The notes under the pieces: generated by a model
Told to the model about the DNA's origin: nothing
Seen by the model: the letters and a program-made list of their open reading frames with translations, nothing else
Databases searched by the model: none
Shown here: positions 9,501-17,631 of the stretch, one piece after another
Numbering within the stretch: position 1 is the first letter of the stretch
Layout of the letters: every line of letters starts with the position of its first letter
Origin: Streptomyces sp. S465
Lineage (GTDB): Bacteria > Actinomycetota > Actinomycetes > Streptomycetales > Streptomycetaceae
Direction: 5' to 3'
Length of the DNA: 64,000 nucleotides
Assembly (NCBI RefSeq): GCF_026898115.1
Contig: NZ_CP114036.1
Coordinates: 5,698,001-5,762,000 of the forward strand
Position numbers and translations under genes: made by a program

Positions 9501-12500
9501 AAGGTGGGGTCGCCGGACAGGTCGGTGCGCAGCACCACGGTGTTCACGAAGAACCCGACCAGGTCGTCCAGCGCCTCGTCGGCACGGCCGGCCACCGGGG
9601 TGCCGATGGGGATGTCGGTGCCCCCGGTCAGCTTGCCCAGCAGCACCGCCACCGCGGCCTGGCAGACCATGAACGTCGTCGTGCCGGTGTCCCGGGCCAC
9701 CGCCGCCAGCAGCTCATGGGTGCGCGCGTCGACCCGCAGCGGCACGGTGGCGCCCCGGTACGAGGCGGCCTGCGGACGCGGCCGGTCGAAGGGCAGGCCC
9801 AGTTCGTCGGGCAGTCCGCGCAGCGTCTCGGTCCAGAAGCCGAGCTGGGCCGCGCTGGGGCTGCCGGGGCGCGTGACGTCGCCGAGGAGTTCGCGCTGCC
9901 ACAGCGCGTAGTCGGCGTAACTCACCGGCAGCGGCCGCCAGGTGGGCGCCGCGCCACGGCACCGGGCCTCGTACGCCTCCCCGAGGTCGCGGGTGAGCGG
10001 GGTCATCGACCAGCCGTCGCTGGCGATGTGGTGGATCAGCACCAGCAGGACGTGTTCCTCCGGGCCGGTCTCGAACAGCCAGGCCCGTACCGGGATCTCC
10101 CGCGCCAGCTCGAAGGTGGTGGCCGCGGCGGCCCGCAGCCGGTCCGGCAGCGCCGAGGGGGCCACGCGCTCCACGCTCAGCACATCGCCGACCTCCGACA
10201 GCGGCAGCACCCGCTGCTCCGGCTGCCCGCCCGTCTCGGGGTAGACGGTGCGCAGGCTCTCGTGCCGGCCGATGACGTCCCTGACCGCCGCGGCCAGCGC
10301 CGCCACGTTCAGCGGCCCGCGCAGCCGGGACACCAGCGGGTTGTTGTACGTGGGGCTGGGCCCCTCCAGGCGGTCCAGGAACCACAGCCGCTGCTGCGCG
10401 AAGGACAGCGGGACGCGCTCCGGGCGCGGTACGGGCCGCAGCGCGCGGCCGGCCCGGTCGGCCGTCTCGACCAGCGCGGCCAGACCGGCCGGGGTGGGGG
10501 CGTCGAACAGGGCCCGGATCGGCAGTTCGACCCCGAGCCTGCCGCGGATCCGGCTCATCAGCTTGGTCGCGCTCAGGGAGTGCCCGCCCAGCGCGAAGAA
10601 GTCGTCGTCGATGCCGACGCCCGGTATCTCGAGGATGTCGGCGTAGATCTCGCACAGCACCGTCTCCACCCGGGTGCGCGGACCGCGGCCGGCCGTCTCC
10701 GGGGCGGGCGAGGGGAGGGCGGCGCGGTCGAGTTTGCCGTTCGGGTTGAGCGGCAGGCGGTCGAGGATGACGAAGGCGGAGGGGATCATGTACTCGGGCA
10801 GCGCGTCCCCGACGTACCGGCGCAGGTCCGCCGGTACCGGCGGAGTGCCGGCCGGGACCACGTAGGCGACGACGCGCTTGCCGCTGGGCGGCTGCGGCAG
10901 GGCCACGACGGCCACCTGGGCGATGTCCGGGTGCCCCAGCAGCAGCGACTCGATCTCGCCCAGTTCGATCCGGAAGCCCCGGACCTTCACCTGGTGGTCG
11001 CTGCGCCCGACGAACAGCAGCTCGCCGTCCGCCCGCCAGCGCACCAGGTCGCCGGTGCGGTAGATCCGGCTGCCCGGCGCGCCGAAGGGGTTGGCCACGA
11101 ACCGCTCGGCCGTGACGCCCGGCCGGTTCAGGTATCCGCGGGCCAGTTGCGCTCCGCCGATGTAGAGCTCGCCCACCACCCCGGGCGGGACCGGCTGGAG
11201 ATAGCGGTCCAGTACATAGAGGTGGGTGTTGGCGATCGGGTGGCCGATGGGCGGCTCGTCCGGCCACTGCGCCACCGACTCCGGCAGCGGGAACTCGGTC
11301 GCCATGTGGGTCTCGGTGGGCCCGTAGCCGTTGATCAGCCGGCGGTTGCCGGGGTTGTCCCGGAAGAACGCCTTCACCTCGTCGGACAGCACCAGGGCCT
11401 CGCCGCCCTGCCCGATGCGCCGCAGCGCGGGCAGGGTCGCCCCGGCGGCGTTCGCCGCCTCGCACACCGCGTTCAGCACCAGGTTCGGTACGAAGGTCAG
11501 GTCGTTGACCTCGTTGGCGCCGAGCCATGCCACGAGCTTCTCGGCGTCCTTACGGACCCCGTCCTCCGGTATGACCACGCATCCGCCGCTGACCGTGGCG
11601 ATGAGGATCTCCATGGCGGAGACGTCGAAGCTGATCGCGGAGAACTGGGCGATCGTGGCGGGCGGTTCCACCTCGGTCCACCAGACCAGCAGGTTCACCA
11701 GCGCCTTGGCGGGCATCGACACGGCCTTGGGCACCCCGGTGGAGCCCGATGTGTAGATCACGTAGCAGGGGTGGTCGGGCCGCAGCGGGGAGCGCCGGTC
11801 GGCGTCGGTGACATCGGCGGACGACAGATGCCCGGCCTCGACCGGGCCGGTCAGCTCCAGGGTCGGCCGGGCGTCCCGCAGCATGAACTCGATCCGCTCG
11901 GCCGGGTAGGCGGTGTCGATCGGTACGTACGCGCCACCGGCCTTCAGCACCGCCCACAGCGCGACGACCAGGTCCACCGACCGCTCCATGCGCAGGGCCA
12001 CCAGGGACTCCGGGCCGACGCCCTGGGCCACCAGATGACGGGCGAGCTGGTTGGCCCGGCCGTTGAGCTCCGCGTAGGTCAGGGTGACCTCGCCCATGCG
12101 CACGGCGGGCAGGCCGGGCGTGCGGGCCGCCTGGGCCGCCAGCATGTCGGGCAGGGACTGCTCGGGGACGTCCCAGGCGGAGTCGTTCCACTCCACCAGG
12201 ATCCGCTCGCGCTCGCGCGGCGACAGGATGTCGATGTCGGCCACCGTGCGCCGCGCGTCGTCCGCCACCGTGGTGAGCACCCGGACCAGCCGCTCCGCCA
12301 CCGTCTCGACCGTGGCGGCGTCGAACAGGTCCGCGCTGTATTCGATCTGGCCCTTCACCCCGGCCGGCCGCCGGTCCTCGGTGTGGCTCTCCTCGAAGTT
12401 GACGTGCAGGTCGAACCGGGAGACGCCGAACACCCGGGTCTGCCCGGTCGCGGTGACCCCGGGCAGCGCCAGCGCGGTGTCGGTGGGCTGCGCCGTCATG

Positions 12501-13903
12501 GACACCTGGAACAGCGGGTTGCGGCCCGCGGACCGCACCGGGTTCAGCTCCCGGACCAGCTGCTCGAAGGGGATGTCCTGGTGGGCGAAGGCGGCCAGAT
12601 CGCCGTCGAGGACCCGCTCCAGGAGTTCCTCGAACGTGGGGTTGCCGGACAGGTCGGTGCGCAGCACGAGGGTGTTGACGAAGAATCCGACCAGCTCGTC
12701 CAGCGCCTCGTCGGACCGCCCGGCCACCGGTGTGCCGACCGGGATGTCCACGCCGCCGGACAGCTTGCCCAGCAGCACCGCGAACGCGGCGTGGAACAGC
12801 ATGAACATCGTGGTGCCGGTCCGGCGGGCCAGCGCGGTGAGCCGTTCGTGCACCTCCGGCGCCACCTCGAACTCCACGATGCCGCCGCGGTAGGACGGGG
12901 CGGCGGGGCGCGGGCGGTCGAACGGCAGCCCCAGCTCGTCCGGCAGCCCGGCCAGGGTGTCGGTCCAGAAGCGCAGCTGTGCGGCGTGCGCGCTGTCCGG
13001 GTCGGACGTCTCGCCGAGGAGTTCGCGCTGCCACAGCGTGTAGTCCACGTATTGCACCGGCAGCTCGGGCCACACCGGGGCGGTGCCGGCCAGCCGCGCC
13101 TGATAGGCGTGGGCGAGGTCGCGCGCGAACGGTGCCTTGGACCACTCGTCGCTCGCGATGTGGTGGATCAGCGCCAGCAGGATGTGCTCGTCGGGGCCGA
13201 GGACGAACAGCCAGGCCCGGATGGGGATCTCGGCGGCCAGGTCGAAGGCGTGGCCCGCGGCGGCGCGCAGCCGCTCCTCGGCCGCCTCCGGGTCGACGTC
13301 GGTGACGGTCAGCACGGGGTGGGCGTCCTCGGCCGCGATCACCCGCTGGACCGGCTGGCCGTTCACCTCCGGGAAGACGGTGCGCAGGCTTTCGTGCCGG
13401 CCGACGACGTCGTCCAGGGCGGCCGCCAGCGCGGTGTGGTCCAGCCGCCCGTGCAGCCGGTACACCAGCGGCACGTTGTAGGTGGGGCTCGGCCCCGCCA
13501 GCCGGCCCAGGAACCACAGCCGCTGCTGTGCGAAGGACGGCGGCACCTGCTGTGGCCGCGGCATGCGCGTCAGCGGGAGGCGGGCGCGTCCGGCGGTCTC
13601 GACCAGCGCCGCGACGGCGGCGGGGGTGCGCTCCTCGAACAGTGCGCGCAGCGAGACGTCGACCCCGAGCACGGCGCGGATGCGGCTCACGATCCTGGTG
13701 CCGGTCAGGGACTCACCGCCGAGGTCGAAGAAGTCCTCGTCGGCTTCGACCCCGGGCATCCCCAGCACCTCGGAGAAGATCTCGCACAGGAACTGCTCCG
13801 CCGACCTGCGCGGCGGTACGGCGGGGGCGATATCCGGGAGGGGCTGCGCGATGGCGTCCGGTTTCGGCTCCGGTATCTGCTCCGGATTCAACGGCATCGT
13901 CAT
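6554..13903 (-). CDS. Non-ribosomal peptide synthetase, T-C-A-T-C-A-T-TE
   Basis: This is a 2449-residue NRPS. Domains in order: carrier T1 (about 30-105, DLGGESL), condensation C1 (115-545), adenylation A1 (560-1060), T2 (about 1075-1140, ALGGHSL), C2 (1155-1590), A2 (1610-2090), T3 (2115-2180, DRGGHSL) and thioesterase (2195-2449, GWSVGG nucleophile near 2279, later His in AHGDMTRP). C2 has the usual HHIASDG; C1 reads HHIASDE, with Glu for the conserved Gly. My manual ten-residue pocket readings are D-V-M-T-I-Q-G-M-A-K for A1, which I do not recognise, and D-I-L-Q-L-G-A-I-Y-K for A2, close to the glycine code. The enzyme begins with an unloaded carrier, so its first residue must be charged in trans. 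No MbtH gene or free adenylation gene is visible. The start is the ATG at 13903 or the second ATG at 13897, which has better spacing from GGAG. An ordinary TE should release a peptide acid, ester or macrocycle. Confidence 0.95.
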   Translation of the reverse strand: MTMPLNPEQIPEPKPDAIAQPLPDIAPAVPPRRSAEQFLCEIFSEVLGMPGVEADEDFFDLGGESLTGTRIVSRIRAVLGVDVSLRALFEERTPAAVAALVETAGRARLPLTRMPRPQQVPPSFAQQRLWFLGRLAGPSPTYNVPLVYRLHGRLDHTALAAALDDVVGRHESLRTVFPEVNGQPVQRVIAAEDAHPVLTVTDVDPEAAEERLRAAAGHAFDLAAEIPIRAWLFVLGPDEHILLALIHHIASDEWSKAPFARDLAHAYQARLAGTAPVWPELPVQYVDYTLWQRELLGETSDPDSAHAAQLRFWTDTLAGLPDELGLPFDRPRPAAPSYRGGIVEFEVAPEVHERLTALARRTGTTMFMLFHAAFAVLLGKLSGGVDIPVGTPVAGRSDEALDELVGFFVNTLVLRTDLSGNPTFEELLERVLDGDLAAFAHQDIPFEQLVRELNPVRSAGRNPLFQVSMTAQPTDTALALPGVTATGQTRVFGVSRFDLHVNFEESHTEDRRPAGVKGQIEYSADLFDAATVETVAERLVRVLTTVADDARRTVADIDILSPRERERILVEWNDSAWDVPEQSLPDMLAAQAARTPGLPAVRMGEVTLTYAELNGRANQLARHLVAQGVGPESLVALRMERSVDLVVALWAVLKAGGAYVPIDTAYPAERIEFMLRDARPTLELTGPVEAGHLSSADVTDADRRSPLRPDHPCYVIYTSGSTGVPKAVSMPAKALVNLLVWWTEVEPPATIAQFSAISFDVSAMEILIATVSGGCVVIPEDGVRKDAEKLVAWLGANEVNDLTFVPNLVLNAVCEAANAAGATLPALRRIGQGGEALVLSDEVKAFFRDNPGNRRLINGYGPTETHMATEFPLPESVAQWPDEPPIGHPIANTHLYVLDRYLQPVPPGVVGELYIGGAQLARGYLNRPGVTAERFVANPFGAPGSRIYRTGDLVRWRADGELLFVGRSDHQVKVRGFRIELGEIESLLLGHPDIAQVAVVALPQPPSGKRVVAYVVPAGTPPVPADLRRYVGDALPEYMIPSAFVILDRLPLNPNGKLDRAALPSPAPETAGRGPRTRVETVLCEIYADILEIPGVGIDDDFFALGGHSLSATKLMSRIRGRLGVELPIRALFDAPTPAGLAALVETADRAGRALRPVPRPERVPLSFAQQRLWFLDRLEGPSPTYNNPLVSRLRGPLNVAALAAAVRDVIGRHESLRTVYPETGGQPEQRVLPLSEVGDVLSVERVAPSALPDRLRAAAATTFELAREIPVRAWLFETGPEEHVLLVLIHHIASDGWSMTPLTRDLGEAYEARCRGAAPTWRPLPVSYADYALWQRELLGDVTRPGSPSAAQLGFWTETLRGLPDELGLPFDRPRPQAASYRGATVPLRVDARTHELLAAVARDTGTTTFMVCQAAVAVLLGKLTGGTDIPIGTPVAGRADEALDDLVGFFVNTVVLRTDLSGDPTFAELLTRVKRGALAAFAHQDIPFEQVVEAVNPARSPARNPLFQVLMPFNSNLDSTAIGLPGLTVEPESAPLDIAKVDLSFNLREEFDTAGNPLGVDGEIEYSSDLFDRETVATIGERLHRVLAAVTADPHGRVSGIDVLGADERERLLRDGSGTPAGLADPGTAALIHELFEKRAADTPEAAAVVCGAETVGYRELNQRANRLARWLIGQGVAPGDRVAVALPRTVDLVVAPLAVWKAGACYVPIAPGYPDQRIAYILDDAAPRLVLREPVATDGLADTDVRPHRPDGAQVAYVIYTSGSTGRPKGVEVTHGNTVSLLRSMESALGGAAPQRVLAATTIGFDIAGLELFLPLTTGGTVILADEETARRPRDLLALVTRHRVSLMQATPSLWREVVREATDELAGVHVLSGGERLPADLSEELVRRAGAVTNAYGPTETTIYSTATRVGAGDGAPPIGAPLANTRLYVLDRALRLVPRGVAGELYVAGDGVAQGYLGRPGLTAGRFVACPFGAPGERMYRTGDLVRWDADGRLVFLRRADEQVKLRGVRIEPGEIEAVLCEHPGVAQAAATVHRFGAGDERLVGHVVPEPGATVDPARVRAHVAELLPDTMVPAVVLLADSLPLTPNGKIDRAALPVPEFAAHPRGQEPRTPRERTLCDLFAEVLGVPQVGTDESFFDRGGHSLLVIRLASRIRATFGVQLSIRDLFDAPTPAALAARKLTGDGEAGGAGALAPVLRLRDGQGLPVFCVHPAAGIGWGYSGLLRHLDRDRPLYALQATGLSAPEQAPGTAEELVSDYLARIRAVQPTGPYTLLGWSVGGQIAHMLAVRLQDEGERVDLLALLDSYPPAPGEEPEEDTGEPATLKALADSLGQPLTPDGTLEGLSDIPVPTLLRVFTDLRKLFATAPLGRFLGDAVLFTATRGKPADSPYTPQLWRDHVTGSLDVHEVDCAHGDMTRPAALASIGPVLETRLRRVTATTAGATR

Positions 13904-13925
13904 GACTCCATACGCTCGTGTTCGC

Positions 13926-14939
13926 TCATCGACGTTCGAGTTCGAAAATGACCTCGCTGGCCACCATGTCGATGGAATGCTTGCGGCGCAGCCGCCAGCC
14001 GCCCTCCTCGAAAACCGATTCCCAGTCCTGCGCGGTCGGCAGGAAATCCCCCATCAAGTCGTGCGCCACCTCGAATCCGAGGGTGAACACCCGCAATTCC
14101 TGATCCGGCACACCGACCGTGCGCGTGGCGTCGCCGAGCAGGAATCGCCGCGCGTTCGGGAAGAGATCGCGCAGCCGGGAGAGCGTGGCGACGCACTGTT
14201 CCCGCGGCCAGAAGTCATGGCCGGCCATGAAGCAGGTCAACAGCTCGACCTCGGCGAACTCCGGGCGCGGGGCCATGCTCAGCATGTCGGCCTCGACGAA
14301 CGACAGCCGGTCGGTCAGCCCCGCCTCCGCGGCGCTCTGCTCGGCCACCCGCACGGCGGCGGGCGCGATGTCGATACCGAGCCCCTTGGCCGCCGGGTAC
14401 CGGCGCAGGATCTGCTGGAGCCGCTCGCCGCTGCCGCAGCCCAGGTCGGTCACCTGCCGCAGGTCGAAGTCGAGGTCGTCCAGGGCCGCGTAGAACCAGG
14501 GGTCGTAGCAGAAGGTGCTGATCTCGCGGCAGGCGACCGCGATCGCCGCGGCGTCGCGCTGGTAGAACTGGCCGACCCGGTTCTTCTTCTGGAGCACGGA
14601 CGGCATCTGGCGGAAGAGTTCCGCGCTTCCCCGGACCAGCCAGTGGAACAGCGACCGGGTCTGGTAGATCTCGGCGAAGGTGTCGGTGGGCGTCACCTTG
14701 TTCTCCTCGCGCCGCACCACGCCCGCGGCGGACAGTGCGCGGAACATGGCGAGCGTGGCGGGCGCGTCCAGTTCCTGACGGGCGGCGAATTCCTCCGCGT
14801 CGAGAACGCCGTTCTCGTGGAGTTCGTCCAGCGCGCCCAGTTCCCATGCGGCGCCGATGGCCCAGGCGGCCACGGCGGAGTTGTAGATTCGGGCCGCTTC
14901 CGTCCAGGCCCCGGCATCAATCGAAGTGTTCACGGTCAT
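13926..14939 (-). CDS. MppJ-like alpha-keto-acid C-methyltransferase (SAM- and iron-dependent type)
   Basis: This 337-residue class I methyltransferase has a helical N-terminal dimerisation domain (AIGAAWELGALDEL near residue 25), then a Rossmann core with the SAM motif VTDLGCGSGERL near 165. It closely recalls MppJ of mannopeptimycin biosynthesis, which C-methylates phenylpyruvate and uses a ferric centre held by two histidines. H241 in AGHDFWPRE and H293 in VAHDLMG are spaced 52 residues apart, the same spacing I remember for MppJ H243 and H295. It may make a beta-methyl aromatic keto acid, or take the side-chain methylation step done by LmbW in APD pathways. The start is the ATG at 14939; a GTG at 14933 is better spaced from GGAG. 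The NRPS follows 22 bp downstream. Confidence 0.8.
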   Translation of the reverse strand: MTVNTSIDAGAWTEAARIYNSAVAAWAIGAAWELGALDELHENGVLDAEEFAARQELDAPATLAMFRALSAAGVVRREENKVTPTDTFAEIYQTRSLFHWLVRGSAELFRQMPSVLQKKNRVGQFYQRDAAAIAVACREISTFCYDPWFYAALDDLDFDLRQVTDLGCGSGERLQQILRRYPAAKGLGIDIAPAAVRVAEQSAAEAGLTDRLSFVEADMLSMAPRPEFAEVELLTCFMAGHDFWPREQCVATLSRLRDLFPNARRFLLGDATRTVGVPDQELRVFTLGFEVAHDLMGDFLPTAQDWESVFEEGGWRLRRKHSIDMVASEVIFELERR

Positions 14940-14985
14940 CTCCATCACGAAAGCCGGTTCAAAACCTTGTCGAGTGATTGAGGGT

Positions 14986-16224
14986 TCATGAGTGATTGAG
15001 GCCGGCTTCGGGCACCGGCCCGGTGCGTGCCGGAGCGGCCCGCAGCACAACGGCGGCGGCCAGTGCGAACAGCAGGCCGCCCAGACCCGACGCGGCCAGG
15101 CCCCAGCCGGGAGTGTGGTGGTCGATGACGAAGCCGATCACCGGCGAGGCCAGCGCGATCCCGAGCCGGGTCGCCGCGTCCTGGAGGCCCATCGCCCTAC
15201 CGAGGGCGTGGGCCGGCGCCCGGTGGCTGACGTTCTCCGTGGTGGCGGCCAGCGTCGGCGCGCAGACCAGCTGCATCGGCATCAGCGCCAGACCCAGCAG
15301 CCACCACGGCTGCCCGACGACCAGCGCCGCCGGGACGATGAGCCCGGCGAGCAGTGTCACCAGCGCCAGCTGCGGCAACGACCGCCGCACCGCGCCGTGC
15401 ACCAGGCCGCCGGCGATCGACGCCACGGCGAGCATCGCCAGCACCACACCGGACCACTGGGCCTGGCCGATGGAGGACAGCGAGGCCACCAGGGCCAGTT
15501 CGGTGCCGCCGAGCGCGAACAGCGCCCCGACAGTGATCAGCAGCGTGCCCGCCAGACCGCGGCTGAGGACGCCGCCGAAGCCGCCCACCCGGAGCCCGGG
15601 GCGACCGGGCTTCCCGTCACCGGCCCGCAGCGGCGGGTTCTGCACCAGCAGGGCCGCCACCACCGCGGCGATGACCGCGCCGATCGCCGTCATCGCGGCC
15701 GTGCTGGAGTACCGCGCGGCGCAGTAGACCACGATCGCGGGCCCGATGATGAAGGACGCCTCGACCATGATGCTGTCCAGGGAGAACGCGGTGCGCTGCC
15801 GCTCCGCCGGCACGGCCGCGCTGAGCACCTGGCGCGCGATCGAGTTCGCGGGCACCACCAGCGCGCCCGCCGGGAACGCGGCGGCCACCAGCGCCGGATA
15901 CGGCAGCCAGGGGGCGCCGATCCAGTACGCGGTCGCCACCGTGCCGCACACCGCGACGACGGGACGCAGGCCGTACCGGTCCAGCGCCGCCCCGACCAGG
16001 GGCGCGCCCAGCATGGTGCCGATGGTGCTCATGGTGGCGACGAACCCGGCGTCGATGTAGCCGCGGTCGAGCCGGGTGACCACATGGAGGGTCAGGGTCA
16101 GGCTCATGGCGGCCGTAGGGAGGCGCGCCACGAACATCAACAGGATCGACCGCGCCACCCCCGGAATCGCGAGCACCTCGCGATAGGGCCGGCTGCCACG
16201 GGCGATCCGCGTACCCACGCTCAC
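14986..16224 (-). CDS. MFS transporter, probable product exporter
   Basis: This 412-residue polytopic membrane protein has about twelve hydrophobic segments. The loop LDRYGLRPVVAV corresponds to the MFS motif between helices 2 and 3, and a central basic loop (GDGKPGRPGLRVG) separates the halves. The GTG start at 16224 follows AAGGAGG at nine bases and overlaps the N-hydroxylase stop codon by four bases, so the two genes are translationally coupled. Within a peptide biosynthetic operon it most likely exports the product and gives self-resistance. The substrate is not readable from sequence. Confidence 0.85.
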   Translation of the reverse strand: MSVGTRIARGSRPYREVLAIPGVARSILLMFVARLPTAAMSLTLTLHVVTRLDRGYIDAGFVATMSTIGTMLGAPLVGAALDRYGLRPVVAVCGTVATAYWIGAPWLPYPALVAAAFPAGALVVPANSIARQVLSAAVPAERQRTAFSLDSIMVEASFIIGPAIVVYCAARYSSTAAMTAIGAVIAAVVAALLVQNPPLRAGDGKPGRPGLRVGGFGGVLSRGLAGTLLITVGALFALGGTELALVASLSSIGQAQWSGVVLAMLAVASIAGGLVHGAVRRSLPQLALVTLLAGLIVPAALVVGQPWWLLGLALMPMQLVCAPTLAATTENVSHRAPAHALGRAMGLQDAATRLGIALASPVIGFVIDHHTPGWGLAASGLGGLLFALAAAVVLRAAPARTGPVPEAGLNHS

Positions 16225-17561
16225 GGGGCCACGCCTCCTTCCACCCGGCGGGACCCGTGGAGGTCCGGGCCGGGTCCGGTGCCGATCGGCGCGCTCCGGT
16301 CGAGGGAGACCGTGATGTCGTCGGCCTTGAGCCGGTAGTGCTCGTGATCGAGCAGGCTGTTGATGATCACCGCGCTGCGCCAGCCCGCGAGCCCGAGCGT
16401 CGAGTCCGCCACTCCATGGCTGTGCTGCGCCGCGTTCTGCACGTAGATCCGGTTCGCGTCGGGCCCGTCCCAGTGCACCCGGTAGTCGCTGCCGGTCTCG
16501 TACGCGTCCCCGGCCACCGGCATCCGGTCCCGCAGCGGCGCCATGAACTCGGGCAGCCGGGACCGGTAGCCGGTGGCCAGCACCACGAGGTCGCACATCG
16601 ACTCGCGGGTGGTCCCGGTGACCGTGTCCAGCAGGGCGGCACGGAAGTGGTCCGGTGTCTCGGACAGGCCGGTCAGGCGTGCTCCGGCGAGCACTTCGTG
16701 GCTGAGTCCGCTGCGGGTCAGATAGTCCAGTTCGTACAGCCGGCGGTAGATCTGGGCGAGGAGTTCGCCGGTGATCCCGGTGGTGGCCGTACGCTGCCGG
16801 TCCAGCAGTCCGGCGCGGTGCTGGGCGGGCAGTTCGCGGAAGTACTCCACGAACCTCGGGTTGAACCATTCGTTGCTGAACGGCGAATCGTCCAGCGGCA
16901 CCAGTCCGGAGCCGCCGGTCACCCAGGTGAACCTGCGCGGCCGGCCGGTCCGGCCGGACAGCAGGTCCAGCGCCACCTCCCCCGCGCTCTGCCCGCCGCC
17001 CACCAGCAGGACGTCCTTGCCGTCGACCGGCAGTCCGCGGTCCAGGTGCTGGGAGGCGTGCCACAGGCGCGGGCTGTTGATGTCGCGCGCGCACTCCGGC
17101 ACGTACGGGGCCTGCCCGACGCCGAGGACGATGCTCTCGGCCATCCGCGCACCCCGGGTGGTGCGCACCACGAACCGGCGGCCGTCGTGGTCCACCGACA
17201 GGACCGCCTCGTCGAGACAGACCCGCAGCAGCTGCGCGGCCCAGGCGAAGTACTGGTCGAACTCCTGCCTGCTCACATAGTCGCTGCTGGCGATGAGGTG
17301 CCGGTAGAGCCGGCCGTGCTCGTGCAGGAAGTTCATGAAGCTGAAGCGGGACCGCGGATCGACCTGGCTGACCAGGTCCTTGGCCGCGCTGGCCTGCAAC
17401 CTCGAACCGCACCACAGCAAGCCGGGGTGCCATGCGACGGACTTGCGGGATTCCACGACGCTGACCTGGACATCGCCGATCGGGTCGGCCAGCGCCGCGA
17501 GACTCAGGTTGGCGGGTCCGCCGCCAATGGCCAGGACCTTGGTGCAGTCACTTCGGTTCAT
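16221..17561 (-). CDS. Flavin-dependent N-hydroxylating monooxygenase (ornithine/lysine N-hydroxylase family)
   Basis: This 446-residue protein begins with the FAD-binding motif LAIGGGPANLSLAAL, followed by WHPGLLWCGSRLQASAAKDLV as in SidA/PvdA/IucD enzymes. The NADPH motif is LLVGGGQSAGEVA near residue 190, FSNEWFNPRFVEYF follows, and ATGYRS and NAAQHSHGVADSTLG lie in the C-terminal half. These enzymes N-hydroxylate the side-chain amine of ornithine, lysine or diamines. There are no other siderophore genes nearby, so the hydroxylamine probably feeds the peptide itself, either as a hydroxamate or on the way to an N-oxidised or N-N bonded residue. The ATG at 17561 was chosen; a TTG two codons upstream is closer to AAGGA. 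Confidence 0.9.
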   Translation of the reverse strand: MNRSDCTKVLAIGGGPANLSLAALADPIGDVQVSVVESRKSVAWHPGLLWCGSRLQASAAKDLVSQVDPRSRFSFMNFLHEHGRLYRHLIASSDYVSRQEFDQYFAWAAQLLRVCLDEAVLSVDHDGRRFVVRTTRGARMAESIVLGVGQAPYVPECARDINSPRLWHASQHLDRGLPVDGKDVLLVGGGQSAGEVALDLLSGRTGRPRRFTWVTGGSGLVPLDDSPFSNEWFNPRFVEYFRELPAQHRAGLLDRQRTATTGITGELLAQIYRRLYELDYLTRSGLSHEVLAGARLTGLSETPDHFRAALLDTVTGTTRESMCDLVVLATGYRSRLPEFMAPLRDRMPVAGDAYETGSDYRVHWDGPDANRIYVQNAAQHSHGVADSTLGLAGWRSAVIINSLLDHEHYRLKADDITVSLDRSAPIGTGPGPDLHGSRRVEGGVAP

Positions 17562-17631
17562 CGCCAAACCAATCCTTGAAATCGACTTTCCGGCGCGCCC
17601 GCCCGGCCCGCACCTCGCCCGTCCGGTGCGG

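Noticed and set aside
2386..13903. Pyrrolobenzodiazepine cluster
   Set aside because: The alkylproline-like genes fit, but the NRPS ends in a thioesterase, not a reductase, and no anthranilate or kynurenine genes are seen.
9449..13951. A 1500-codon open frame on the plus strand opposite the NRPS
   Set aside because: It is the antisense shadow of high-GC NRPS coding sequence. Its product is rich in Arg, Gly, His and Gln with no domain, while the minus frame gives perfect NRPS motifs.
14986..17561. Siderophore cluster
   Set aside because: Only the N-hydroxylase suggests this; no acyltransferase, siderophore synthetase, receptor or iron-box-like palindrome was seen.
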